Shown piece by piece: positions 1 through 16,994 of a stretch of 64,000 nucleotides of DNA. Position 1 is the first letter of the stretch, and every line of letters starts with the position of its first letter. The notes below the pieces were generated by a model. The model worked only from the letters and a program-made list of their open reading frames with translations, ran no database searches and was not told where the DNA came from. The stretch covers positions 3,534,001 to 3,598,000 of the forward strand of contig CM031556.1 of the NCBI GenBank assembly GCA_018466975.1. The letters are read 5' to 3'. The translations under genes and the position numbers were made by a program. This DNA is from Sparassis latifolia. Lineage: Eukaryota > Basidiomycota > Agaricomycetes > Polyporales > Sparassidaceae.

Positions 1-359
1 CTCTTCTGAAGTGAACTTTGCTGTTTGTTAAGAAGTAAAGCTTGTCAATCACTTAACATTACAGTTGACTACATGTTGTCTTGAAAAAGATATATCTGTC
101 ATTTTCTAATAAATATCTGGCATTTAGTTATCTGAGAAGCAAAACACACTTCATGAACTTAAGTGTAGCTCTCTCCAAAGAGTTACACTTAATTCTTATT
201 GAGAATTAATATCTGTTAAGTCACAATATGATATTGGTACTCCAAGTTGCAGTTCATACTCCACAGTATATAACTTTGGCCATAAGTTTCAGATGATACT
301 CCATTGCATACAGACTTCATTACAGAAGCAGTGCCGGCTGGTCGTTTAGCATTTTTATG
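1..359. other. AT-rich flank, no gene seen
   Basis: This stretch is AT-rich and has no convincing coding region or RNA gene. It leads into the satellite array; weak similarity to the array may begin near its right end, but no clean monomer can be aligned here. Confidence 0.5.
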
Positions 360-2520
360 TGTGAAACTATGGCTGGCTATTAATCAGGAACTCATAAGAT
401 GGTGGCCCTTCACTTTATACAACAGCTATTATCAATTTCAGACAGTGCTTCAAGTTGAATTAACTTTACCAGAGAAGGACCACCAGGTTAGTGAAGAATC
501 ACCAGAGTAAGTTTAGCCATTGTCCGGATGTGAAGCCATGGCTCAATGTCTATCAGGAACTCATGAAATGGTGGTGCTTTACTGTATATACCAACTACTA
601 TGAATTCCAGATATGCTCCAAGTTTTATGAACTCTTCCAAAAAAGGAGAGTCAAATTGCTGAGTTTTTTACTGGTTGAGTCTCACATTCACCAGAATGTA
701 AGGCCATGGCTCTCCATATACCAGGAACTTATAGAATGGTGGCGCTTCACTTTATAAATCCCCTACTACAAGTTTCAGACAGTGCTTCATGTTTAATGAA
801 CTTTGCCAGAGACAAAGAGGCAGGTTGGCGAGTGTTTACTGGTTGAGCCTCGCCTTCACCAGAATGTGAAGCCATGGCTCACCATATACCAGGAACTCAT
901 AAAATGGTGGCATTGCACTATATAAATCCTCTTCTGCAAGTTTCAGACCGACCTTCAAGTTTAATAACTTCGCCAGAGAAGGAGAGCCAGGTTGGTGACT
1001 TTTTGGCAAATTGAGTCTCGCCATTACCAGAATGTAAAGCCATAGCTCTCCATATACTAGGAACTTATGGAATGGTGGCACTGCACTTTATAAATTCTCT
1101 TCTACAAGTTTCAGACAGTGCCCTAAGTTTAACAAACTTTGCCAAAGAAGGAGAGCCAGGATGGCGCGTTTTTTACTAGTTGAGTCACACCATTACCAGG
1201 ATGTAAAGCCATGGCTCGCCATATACTAGGAACTTATAAAATGATGGAACTTAACTTTATAAATCCTCTGCTACAAGTTTCAGACTGTCGTCCAAGTTTA
1301 ACAAACTTCGCCAGAGAAGGAGAGTCAGGTTGGCGACTTTTTGGCAAATTGAGTCTCACCATCACCAGAATGTCAAGTCATGGCTCGCCATATGCTAGGA
1401 ACTTATAGAATGGTGGCACTGCACTTTATAAGTCCTCTTCTGCAAGTTTCAGACCGACCTTCAAGTTTAATAACTTCGCCAGAGAAGGAGAGCCAGGTTG
1501 GCGACTTTTTGGCAAATTGAGTCTCGCCATTACCAGAATGTAAAGCCATAGCTCTCCATATACTAGGAACTCATGGAATGGTGGCACTGCACTTTATAAA
1601 TTCTCTTCTACAAGTTTCAGACAGTGCCCTAAGTTTAACAAACTTTGCCAAAGAAGGAGAGCCAGGATGGCGCGTTTTTTACTAGTTGAGTCACACCATT
1701 ACCAGGATGTAAAGCCATGGCTCGCCATATACTAGGAACTTATAAAATGATGGAACTTAACTTTATAAATCCTCTGCTACAAGTTTCAGACTGTCGTCCA
1801 AGTTTAACAAACTTCGCCAGAGAAGGAGAGTCAGGTTGGCGACTTTTTGGCAAATTGAGTCTCACCATCACCAGAATGTCAAGTCATGGCTCGCCATATG
1901 CTAGGAACTTATAGAATGGTGGCACTGCACTTTATAAGTCCTCTTCTGCAAGTTTCAGACCGACCTTCAAGTTTAATAACTTCGCCAGAGAAGGAGAGCC
2001 AGGTTGGCGACTTTTTGGCAAATTGAGTCTCGCCATCACCAGAATGTAAAGCCATGGCTCACCATATACTAGGAACTCATAAAATGGCAGCACTGCACTT
2101 TATAAATCCTCTTCTACAAGTTTCAGACAGTCCTTCAAGTTTAACAAACTGCACTGAAGAAGGAGAGCCAGGTTGGCGACTTTTTGGCAAATTGAGTCTT
2201 GCCATCTGTAATGGGTCAGTTCTGATGACCGTTACTCATTATAGACTGCTTACTACTTATCTAAGCAAGTTACTTTATATTCTTTACACTCACCATCTAG
2301 CTGTATCTACACTCAGTCTTAGCTACTTCTGGCTATATATTGAGTCCACTGCAGCTCTGGTGAGCCTAAGGATCTAGTCTCTTTACACCATCACCAAAAT
2401 GTAAAGCCATAGTTTGCCATATATCAGGAACTCATAAAATGATGGCACTGCACTCTATACGACAGCTACAATAAGTTTCAGGCAGGACTTCATGTTGTAA
2501 TAACTCCACCAGAGATGGAG
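360..2520. repeat. 168-bp satellite array with a trimeric higher-order repeat
   Basis: An anchor close to GCCATGGCTC recurs at about 367, 535, 703, 871, 1039, 1208, 1377, 1545, 1714, 1883 and 2051, so the spacing is 168-169 bp. A last copy lies at 2406 after about 187 extra bases. Monomers differ from each other, but three successive monomers repeat as a block of 506 bp: 1211-1408 and 1717-1914 encode identical open frames, and the 871, 1377 and 1883 monomers share the same variants. This is tandem structure with higher-order organisation. The open frames inside it are by-products and are not called as genes. Monomer length is close to nucleosomal spacing. Confidence 0.9.
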
Positions 2521-2579
2521 TGTCAGGTTAGCAATTAGGTGTCTTGCTGAGTCCAGGCACTGCCAGCATTATGATGATG

Positions 2580-2834
2580 AACCAATCACTGACTAATAAC
2601 ACCATGTCGGTGGGCCCACTGCTCAGAGGTACCCCTATGGTGGTGAGCCCATCGGTAAATAATAGCATCATGATAATGGGCCCACTGCTCAGACATACCC
2701 CTATGGTGGTGGGTCCACTGCTCAGAACATCACCTATAGTGGTGGGCCCACTGCTCAGAAGTGCCTCTATGGTGGTGGGCCCATCACTAAATAACAGCAT
2801 TATGGTGATGGGCCCACCGCCCAGAAGTACCCCT
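2580..2834. repeat. 33-bp minisatellite, left part
   Basis: Tandem units of about 33 bp built around CCCACTGCTCAGAAGTACCC and CTATGGTGGTGGG, alternating with variant units containing ATCACTAAATAATAGCAT. The same array resumes at 10807, so the retrotransposon has split one array. Because 33 is divisible by three, an 11-residue open-frame repeat appears on the plus strand; no start context or homology supports a gene. Confidence 0.85.
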
Positions 2835-3473
2835 TGTTACGCGGCAGCGAAACACGAGCGTCTAGTCGAGTCGTTACGAGACAAGGTCTTAGTCTAAGAC
2901 ACAAGTCCGTTCAAGTGACACTTCTGGCGATGTCCTCGCACTGAAGGTCGATCAGAGTTCGTTCTTATAACTCGTAGTAGCTGTCTGCTACTGACGGTCG
3001 ATCTCAGTCAAAGGCAAGTGAAAAGCTGGTTTAATGGTAACCAGGTCGAGATGGGGATCCAGCTCGACAAGGTCGTTTACTTATACAAAAGGTATCCGCA
3101 GTACTACGCAGTAATGCGAGATCGTTCATTGGCTAGATAAGGTGAAACGATATCTGGGCAAGGTAACAGCGAGAAAGTAATATGTATGAGAAAGCTGAGT
3201 AAGGTCGTGAGAGATAATCAGTACTAATGGGGATAACGAGTCGTGTATCAGAGCGAGGTAAAGATGAGGCGTACATGCACGTCTTGCATGCGCGATAAGA
3301 AGAAGGTCCGGAGTTGGATCCGTGTAACCTAGACTAGGGGTTCTGGACATCTGGGTAAAGAATCGGAGGTTGCGCTCCAATGAGTCACGTGTTGGATCAC
3401 GTGGTCTGGTAACGTAAAGGGAACAAGGAAAAGAAAAAGAAAAGACGTGCCACAAGTGGGGAGCATTGTAACA
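2835..3473 (-). repeat. 3' LTR (left) of the chromovirus
   Basis: 639 bp, bounded by TGTTAC and GTAACA. Compared with the right LTR it has five substitutions and lacks one G in a GG pair and one C in a CCC run, both around 3320-3335. The sequence just outside it on the element side (sense GACGGGAGCTGA) is a weak polypurine tract. Open frames inside the LTR are not called. Confidence 0.95.
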
Positions 3474-3520
3474 TCAGCTCCCGTCTAACGTTTCTTGTCC
3501 CACAAGAAATATTGTGATCT

Positions 3521-4261
3521 TCATCGTCGTCGGGGGCAGTCGCGGACATAATGATCTCCTCCACATCTGTAGCATGTCCGCCGGCTGGTTCGTGATCCTT
3601 GTTCGGGGATACGTCCATTCCTGTAGGGATGACTGCGACGCGAAGAAGTGGATGCAGTCGAGAAAGATGGTTGGGATAACGGAGATCGTCCACTGGAGTG
3701 CGTGCGAGCGAGGAGGCGGTCGAGCGGGAATTGGTTCTGGCGACGGCGAGGAGTGGATGCGGGTATTCCATTAGTGGTGTATCCGAGGATGTGTCCGATG
3801 TCTTCGTCCCCATGCTCCCTCCAAATCTCCTGTGCTGTACGAGTGACCGTACTGCGCATCAACGACCAGACTTGGTCGACTCTGGTCCGGGCTCTACTCG
3901 TCCTTTCTTCTGCTGCGATGAGCTCTTGTCTGGCCGTCTGCATCCACTCGACCATTTCTAATGCTCGTTGCATGGAAACCACCGCTTGTCGATCTTGCGG
4001 GCGATTTCGTAAGGCGACGAGGATATCTGTGAAGTCGACAGGAACACGGATAGCCGAGACCAGACGTGTGGCAAATTCTTGTTCGTCCGATGCGTGACTG
4101 AGTTCGATAGAAGGTGAGGGCGATGAGGTGCGGATAAAGGGTGTCTGTGCTCGAGAGGGTACTCCATTGACAAGCGTAGGCGATGCGGGTATGCTCATAA
4201 TTGTGGAGGCGACTTCAGCGAGTATATTGTGAACAAGGTCGTCTATAGCGGAAGTGGGCAT
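3521..4261 (-). CDS. Accessory ORF between pol and the 3' LTR, with a C-terminal CCHC zinc knuckle
   Basis: A 246-codon ORF starts at an ATG (4261-4259) in the sense direction of the element, downstream of the chromodomain. The first half is rich in Ser, Pro and Ala. The middle (about residues 60-140) looks helical. The C-terminal region is Ser/Arg-rich and ends in one canonical zinc knuckle, CYRCGGDHYVRDC, directly before three arginines and the stop. Knuckles of this type bind nucleic acid in Gag and related proteins. It occupies the position where an env or other third ORF sits in some Ty3 elements, but it has no signal peptide or membrane span. Function is unknown. It might supply the intact knuckle that this element's Gag lacks; that is inference. 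Confidence 0.7.
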   Translation of the reverse strand: MPTSAIDDLVHNILAEVASTIMSIPASPTLVNGVPSRAQTPFIRTSSPSPSIELSHASDEQEFATRLVSAIRVPVDFTDILVALRNRPQDRQAVVSMQRALEMVEWMQTARQELIAAEERTSRARTRVDQVWSLMRSTVTRTAQEIWREHGDEDIGHILGYTTNGIPASTPRRRQNQFPLDRLLARTHSSGRSPLSQPSFSTASTSSRRSHPYRNGRIPEQGSRTSRRTCYRCGGDHYVRDCPRRR

Positions 4262-4287
4262 TGATGATATGTCGTTTTCTCCCCCTT

Positions 4288-4500
4288 TTATACCTTTCGG
4301 TCGTTAAGGGGGTCGCGGTTATCTGTGATGTGAAATAGAATGTCGTGGATCCGGGTAATAATCAAATAGATGAAAATCCATTGGACGATAAAGAGTATTC
4401 CCACAGAGATAAGAGCTGCCTGATCAGTTCCAGGCATCGTTCTGATCACCCCAGCCGTTAGCGTGCGGGCTGTCTCGCGTGAAGAGTGTGTGTTCGACAA
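4288..4500 (-). CDS. Small membrane ORF in the 3' module of the chromovirus
   Basis: The frame is open for 70 codons, but its first codon is TTG. The first ATG is at 4438-4436, giving a likely product of 49 residues. A hydrophobic stretch that includes ISVGILFIVQWIFIYLI is a probable single transmembrane helix, followed by a charged tail. It lies between a 32-residue hydrophobic peptide and the zinc-knuckle ORF, all in the sense direction. I do not recognise it. Its upstream frame could be linked to the neighbouring peptide if a base were missing here, since the rest of the element shows such losses. Confidence 0.45.
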   Translation of the reverse strand: MSNTHSSRETARTLTAGVIRTMPGTDQAALISVGILFIVQWIFIYLIITRIHDILFHITDNRDPLNDRKV

Positions 4501-4501
4501 G

Positions 4502-4600
4502 TCATCTGATAAGGATTCGGTGGATGATCCAAAGAAAGGCGAGGGTTGTGCAGTGGAGGACGATTAGGAAGATGATGAGGAAAACCGTCGTGGTAGTCAT
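4502..4600 (-). CDS. 32-residue hydrophobic peptide in the 3' module of the chromovirus
   Basis: ATG (4600-4598) to TGA (4504-4502) encodes a 32-residue peptide starting MTTTT and continuing with an almost unbroken hydrophobic helix (VFLIIFLIVLH, then LAFLWII). It would form one transmembrane span. Its stop overlaps the next ATG as ATGA. No family is recognised; expression is not shown by sequence alone. It is listed because two membrane ORFs side by side are unusual for this position. Confidence 0.35.
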   Translation of the reverse strand: MTTTTVFLIIFLIVLHCTTLAFLWIIHRILIR

Positions 4601-4637
4601 TCCGGTTTCTTCTCCTCTACTGGATTCCCTGGTCCTT

Positions 4638-4972
<335 letters not shown>

Positions 4973-5032
4973 CTATCTTGCGCGAGGCATAATTGACCTT
5001 CAGGTTCCTCGAGTCTAGCCAGACCTTCTGTC

Positions 5033-6845
<1,813 letters not shown>

Positions 6846-6950
6846 TTAAGGAATAAGTCGTTGTCTTGAGTCGTTAGATGCAGCGTCGGGTTCGAACATG
6901 ATGTTCTTCCAAATCGTTTGAGAAGATGAGGATATCATCCATGTAAATGA

Positions 6951-9824
<2,874 letters not shown>

Positions 9825-10153
9825 CTATGTCTACACGTAGACTGCACACCGTCCTTAACTAAGTGGGTTCGTTCGTCGTCGGCTAACAAGCCCGTAGAGT
9901 GTCTTCTGTCTTCAAACTGATACACCTATTTGCTGATTGCTCGAGTGATTACCTCAGCCTCCTCGGCCTATTGGTCTCTCGGACAGACCCCTCTCCGAAG
10001 ATGAGTGATCAGTCTATCCCTTCAGCTACCTCGATTACAAAGTAATCTCAAACGGTGCTTTAGCAATCGAATCGGGTGTATCGTTCAGTCTTCAAGGTTC
10101 GGTCCGGTCGGTAGTTCGTTGTTAGACTCTAGGAAGTCACAGAGAGTAATAAG

Positions 10154-10163
10154 ATCTCGACCT
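10154..10163 (-). other. Predicted self-primed primer-binding site
   Basis: Two bases after the 5' LTR the sense strand reads AGGTCGAGAT. No standard tRNA 3'-end complement (TGG...) is present. Instead these ten bases are perfectly complementary to ATCTCGACCT inside the LTR (10383-10374), which lies about 33 bp downstream of a TATA-like box and so at the expected transcript 5' end. This is the arrangement of Tf1/sushi-type elements, which prime with their own folded mRNA. Confidence 0.65.
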
Positions 10164-10165
10164 AA

Positions 10166-10806
10166 TGTTACGCGGCAGCGAAACACGAGCGTCTAGTCGA
10201 GTCGTCACGAGACAAGGTCTTAGTCTAAGACACAAGTCCGTTCAAGTGACACTTCTGGCGATGTCCTCGCACTGAAGGTCGATCAGAGTTCGTTCTTATG
10301 ACTCGTAGTAGCTGTCTGCTACTGACGGTCGATCTCAGTCAAAGGCAAGTGAAAAGCTGGTTTAATGGTAACCAGGTCGAGATGGGGATCCAGCTCGACA
10401 AGGTCGTTTACTTATACAAAAGGTATCCGCAGTACTACGCAGTAATGCGAGATCGTTCATTGGCTAGATAAGGTGAAACGATATCTGGGCAAGGTAACAG
10501 CGAGGAAGTAATATGTATGAGAAAGCTGAGTATGGTCGTGAGAGATAATCAGTACTAATGGGGATAACGAGTCGTGTATCAGAACGAGGTAAAGATGAGG
10601 CGTACATGCACGTCTTGCATGCGCGATAAGAAGAAGGTCCGGAGTTGGATCCGGTGTAACCCTAGACTAGGGGTTCTGGACATCTGGGTAAAGAATCGGA
10701 GGTTGCGCTCCAATGAGTCACGTGTTGGATCACGTGGTCTGGTAACGTAAAGGGAACAAGGAAAAGAAAAAGAAAAGACGTGCCACAAGTGGGGAGCATT
10801 GTAACA
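10166..10806 (-). repeat. 5' LTR (right) of the chromovirus
   Basis: 641 bp with TGTTAC/GTAACA ends. It contains the predicted promoter and transcript start for the minus-strand element. It is about 99 percent identical to the left LTR and carries the longer form at both single-base gaps. Confidence 0.95.
10374..10416 (-). promoter_or_regulatory. Predicted TATA box and transcript start of the chromovirus
   Basis: Sense TATAAG lies at 10416-10411. The segment ATCTCGACCT (10383-10374), complementary to the primer-binding site, begins 33 bases downstream, the usual TATA-to-start distance. The coincidence of the two signals supports a transcript 5' end near 10383. Confidence 0.55.
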
Positions 10807-11050
10807 CCCCTATGACAGTGGGCCCACTGCTCAGAAGTACCCCTATGGTGGTGGGCCCATCACTAAATAATAGCATTATGGTGATGGGCCCTCTGCTGAA
10901 GTACCCCTATGGCAGTGGGCCCACTGCTCAGAAAAACACCTATGGCAGTGGGTCCACTGCTCAGAAGTACCCCTATGGTGGTGGGCCCATTGCTCAGAAC
11001 TACCCCCATGGCAGTGGGCCCATCACTCCAGCCTTCCCTTCATCGTCATG
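10807..11050. repeat. 33-bp minisatellite, right part
   Basis: The array that ends at 2834 continues here, starting with the duplicated CCCCT. Units again alternate between CCCACTGCTCAGAAGTACCC and TCACTAAATAATAGCAT types, then degrade by about 11050. Confidence 0.85.
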
Positions 11051-11738
11051 GGCCCATCGCTGACAACTCCCTACACAAACCGATGTACCGACGTCTGCTG
11101 GCAGTCCAGTTCATGACAATGTCAGGGTAAATGGGAGTCCAGTTCACAAATATAACTGAATGGGCTGACATAGCAAGGGTTATTTGAGGCTAGATTATGC
11201 AATATATTTAAGGTGCTGCTAACAGTGAGTATATTATCTCGTTTCACATATTCTGACTGAGACGACACAGTCATTCAATGCAGTGAATATGTATTCAGGT
11301 CAGTAAATGTACCAGCACATTATCTAGGTAGAGATATATTTTTTCCTCCCTCAGTGCCCACCCTTTCAGCCAAACTGCCTTCCACACTGTGGAACAGTTG
11401 GCAGACATCCTTATGTAAGCTTCTGTGTGACTGTAATCTTTAGGATGTGAAGCCATAAGTACTTCGTAATGCACACGAAATTCGAATTCAAAAGCTCTGC
11501 GTCCGGTCCGGGAAAGTGAATTTTGTTTTATATGTATAATCCTATTTCTGTATATAGCCTTTCTCATCATATTCCACTTCTGTACATTACATAATACGAT
11601 CATCCCACGCTGGCAGCGCCTCCTCCTCCCTTCTCCCAAGGCCCTCCCCCAGGACTGAAGACCAGGTGCTCAGAGCTCATCTCAATCGACATTTGTCGAT
11701 AGCATGACTCCATCAGTGTGTTGTTGATATGACAGCAA
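11051..11738. other. Gene-poor region
   Basis: No coding frame with support, no repeat and no RNA gene was found here. Composition is close to that of the satellite flank. Confidence 0.5.
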
Positions 11739-11816
11739 GGGCACATGGTGTAAAGGATAATACCCATCAGTGAGGCCAACAACTAAGAGATCTGTGGTTT
11801 GATTCCCAGTGTGCTC
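11739..11816 (+). pseudogene. tRNA-like relic or tRNA-derived SINE head
   Basis: Seven terminal bases GGGCACA can pair fully with TGTGCTC 78 bases later (one G-T). Between them are GTGT/ATAC as a D-stem around AAAGGATA, and a B-box-like GGTTTGATTCC preceded by CTGTGG and followed by CCCAG (a T-stem with one extra base). No anticodon stem can be formed, so a working tRNA is unlikely. Confidence 0.3.
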
Positions 11817-11913
11817 AAAGCTTCATTTTCACTGTAATATCCCTCCATTGGCCATGCTTAATTCCAACATGTGTCACTGCTGCCAGCAATACACAGACAG
11901 TTACATGTCCTGA

Positions 11914-13705
<1,792 letters not shown>

Positions 13706-13888
13706 GGCGGTATGGGGTATTAATGTAATGTTACTGGTGAGATATTCGGATGCATTCGATGGCGTCACATGATGATCGGACAGCGGCTTCCGTATCCCAG
13801 AATGGCAGGTGAGTTGGGTTAACCTCATCCCTTGGTCGTCGCCTGCTTTCATTATCAGTCGGTCTCCGTCGACAGTCACAATATCTTC
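13706..13888. promoter_or_regulatory. Divergent promoter between MAP2 and RIB7
   Basis: Only 183 bp separate the two start codons on opposite strands. A poly-T or TATA element is not obvious. The spacing implies shared control. Confidence 0.55.
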
Positions 13889-15074
13889 ATGTCGCCCTCG
13901 GGCGATCTGCCAGAAACGATCGCAGTTGTTCCGGGATTTTTACTCGAGACGTTTTCGCTGTCATCCGATGCGGACGACCTCGTTTCGTTTTACACCGGCG
14001 ACGACGAAACGCACAGACGCACCCCGGTGTCGCCAGATCCAACGAAACCATACGTCACATTGACCTTTGCGCAATCTTTGGACGCCAAAATCGCCGGAGC
14101 GGATGGGAAACAGCTTGCGCTCAGCGGAAACGAGAGCATGGTCATGACGCACTGGTGCGTTTCCTCGCGTAGATGGACGTTCATCAGGCCATCGTGTCCC
14201 TATTGTTACTTATTCGCACCCGAAAGCTCAGGATGAGGACCATGCACGACGCTATCTTGGTTGGCATTGGGACCGCGTTGAATGACGATCCGCAATTGAA
14301 CAGTACGCTGTTTCAGTCTCTCGTGGTATAGCCCAGTCCCCCATGGGTTCATTCTTCCAGCACGGCATCTTCCGCCTCTTCCCTTGCATTATCCATACCG
14401 ATATTATCTACCAAGGCCAGTGATTCTCGACTCGAATCTACATATCTCGCCCGACTGCAAGCTATTGAAGAACTACAGAGAAGGCAGAGGAAGGAGACCA
14501 TGGGTGATATGTTCCAGTTCGATTGATCCCTCTGGGAGTGACCGCGATGCATTTGCCACACGGTCTGCACGGAGACAAGCATTGGAGGAGGCAGGCGGAT
14601 GCGTCTTAGAGGTTCGCGCAGACCATGGTGTGTATTTTAGCTACGTTCCCCCTGACACTGGAAAGGCGAACTATTGTCAGGAATGATATCAATACCCGAG
14701 CTTCTCAGGACGCTGCGGGATCTGGGCATCCGCTCGCTCATGGTGGAAGGAGGGGCCTCAGTGATCAAGTCGTTTCTAGCTGCCAATAAGCACCCAGCAG
14801 GCCCAGACAAACCAGCAGCAGTCGCAGAGCGAAATTTCCTAGATATGGTCATTATTACCATAGCACCTACGCTAGTCGGAAGGGAGGGTATCTCCTACGA
14901 TTCCGACTTACTTGCTGAAGAGGTGAGTGCATCTATTCTGACGATGATTGTGGGAGGCGTTGAGTTTGTTATCAGCTGCCTGCCCTGCGGCATCTCAAGA
15001 CAGAATTATTCGGTCAAGACGCTGTGGTGGCATTGAGGGCCGTGCTGGAACGACCTGCTCGCACAGAGCAATGA
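13889..15074 (+). CDS. RIB7: Riboflavin pathway pyrimidine reductase (RIB7-like)
   Basis: Predicted 2,5-diamino-6-ribosylamino-pyrimidinone 5'-phosphate reductase, the NADPH-dependent second step of fungal riboflavin synthesis. Five exons: 13889-14154, 14232-14302, 14361-14627, 14681-14922, 14976-15074 (314 residues). Family motifs are PYVTLTFAQSLDAKIAG near residue 60, SGNESMVMTHW across the first splice, HDAILVGIGTALNDDPQLN, RPVILDSNL and, near the C-terminus, LGIRSLMVEGGASVIKSFL, followed by IAPTLVGREG. The ATG chosen is the first in frame. No part of the fold appears missing. Confidence 0.93.
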
Positions 15075-16994
15075 TACAGAATGATCGCGCAGCCTTTTTT
15101 TCGCCTGTGTATCCCCGCAAAATCACCGGAGTTGACACCCGTAGACCAAGTTTGGACACATAAGGCAAGATCCAGACAAGGTATGATTTCAACCTCCTTG
15201 TTGTGGTTGACCAAGGTGGAAGAAAAGAACAGAGGTATAGTAATTTTAGGCCACGTACTTCTATACCCACTGGTCGAGAAAGAAGTTTAATCTCACCTTC
15301 CAGGTCACGAGAAGCTCCGGCGCAGGTTCCTTGCTCTGCAGTGAATCTCGAGGCTGCTTGACATCGTGAAGTCATGGCGCGCCGTGCGCACGGCAATAGT
15401 TACCACCTGAGAGCGGACTGCGATCATGTCCAGTCAAGGATCCGGGTGTAAACCATCGGGCGCAGATTGCGCTCCCGATTTCCATCTTTGAAGTGAGTTG
15501 CGTGATATCTCCGCGAATGAACAGACTGAACACAAGTCCGACTACTTGGCGGAGATTTCTTAGACATTCATTCAGTATGCTCAAACTTCCAAACTTGACC
15601 GATCATCGGACGTGGACGCCCGCGTTCGTGTGAGATCGTGGTTCTACAGATGCTGCTTATACGACAGCTTTACTTTCTGGAACGGTCAGTGATTTGTCGA
15701 ATGAGTAAGGGCAGGCACAGCTGATGAAGAGAAGAAATATCAGATCACCTCGCATAAGACCCCGTGGCGTGGCGCATAATTGACATACAAACAAGTCAAT
15801 CTTCTTCCATGCGTTTGGATTCGAGCTCGGTCGCGATCACGTTATGATCTGAATAGGATCACACAAGGAGGTGAATGCAAAACCTAAACGGAGGAAAGTA
15901 AACTCGTTGGAACGAACAAACGGCATCACTACAACACGCGCACTCGGACAGACATACTAACGCGAGACCCTCCTTGTCGAGTCCACTATCTGCGGGAATG
16001 CAGTATCGCAGGCACCGCTAGACTCTGAGCATGTTCAGCCGAGCTAATCTCGCGTCCTGTCGCCGCAAAATGGTCCATGCGTGCTCGTCGATCATGTAGG
16101 CGATGGAAAAATAAGCCTAGTCAGACGGAACGAACGCTCAATTTTGAAGATCAGCAGGGGGGGGCGGCCCACCTCAGAGAATCAGACTTGCAGAGGGTAG
16201 GGCGCCTCGTTTTATCACTTCAAGTTAGGACTGCTCGGGATCGTCGTCTGGCGGAGTAATCTTTCAAGCGGTGAGCTGTCATCAGGAGAACGATACGTGA
16301 CTGGTGCGCGTCTCGATTGGCTGAGAAGTTACTGCTCGCCTTAAGTCTGGAGTTCGCCTCCACGCCGCGATGTCATGGGCCTCACGAACTTGGAAGCCCC
16401 ACAATTGGCCATTACGATTGCATATGTTGGGTCAAGCACCCACGGGCCGGCGTTGCCTCGGTGTGGAGTAGATAGGCGGTACGGACAAACTACACCGTCA
16501 TCATAACAAATTCAAATTGTCTGCACCAAGGGTGCATACCTGAATATTGAATACCTATGTGGTGCACATCGGCAAGTGTGCAGAACCGCTGTGTGGTAAG
16601 TAGGGGACCCAGAATCATAAATTCTGACGCGAAACACCATGACGATTCGGCGTTACAGTGGAAGCTTGACAATATTTGAATGTTTACCGGACAGGCCGGA
16701 AGGAATCTAGCTGAAGCTAGAATGAAACCTCTTGAAGACTCGAAGGCCTCTTCGCCCAGAGCTCTGGGCGAAGAGCGCAATTGCCGGCCAATGAAACGCC
16801 AGCTGCCGGTCCTGCGGCGCGGGGTTCGCCAGGGGCTAGCCAATCGTAGATTTTCGGTGATTGAAGTTTTGAGTAACAAACACTTTCGGAGTGAGAAAGC
16901 AGGGCAACCGAGCAGTTGAAGGCTTTGACGTCAGAGCTGATGGCGTCGAGGCTATAATGCTTCCCCTCAAACGGGTTCGCCACCGCCCATATGC
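15075..16994. other. Intergenic region with a 28-bp palindrome
   Basis: About 1.9 kb without a gene that I can support. It contains the 3' side of RIB7 and the upstream region of the RhoGEF gene, with a perfect palindrome at 16748-16775. Confidence 0.5.
16748..16775. repeat. Perfect 28-bp palindrome
   Basis: The arm CTCTTCGCCCAGAG is followed directly by its exact reverse complement, centred on GAGCTC. It lies about 220 bp upstream of the RhoGEF start codon. It could be a dimeric transcription-factor site; there is no loop as in a terminator. Confidence 0.8.

Noticed and set aside
1211..2377. Open frames of 65-107 codons inside the 168-bp satellite
   Set aside because: They repeat with the monomers, use arbitrary frames and show no protein motif.
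2544..2897. Open frame with 11-residue repeats (GPLLRSTPMVV type)
   Set aside because: The 33-bp period creates the frame; it runs into the LTR and has no independent support.
3126..3455. Open frame in the LTR, also at 10579-10788
   Set aside because: It overlaps promoter sequence of the element and differs by frameshift between the two LTRs.
3514..4097. Plus-strand open frames opposite the zinc-knuckle ORF
   Set aside because: Antisense shadows of a better supported ORF that ends in a CCHC knuckle.
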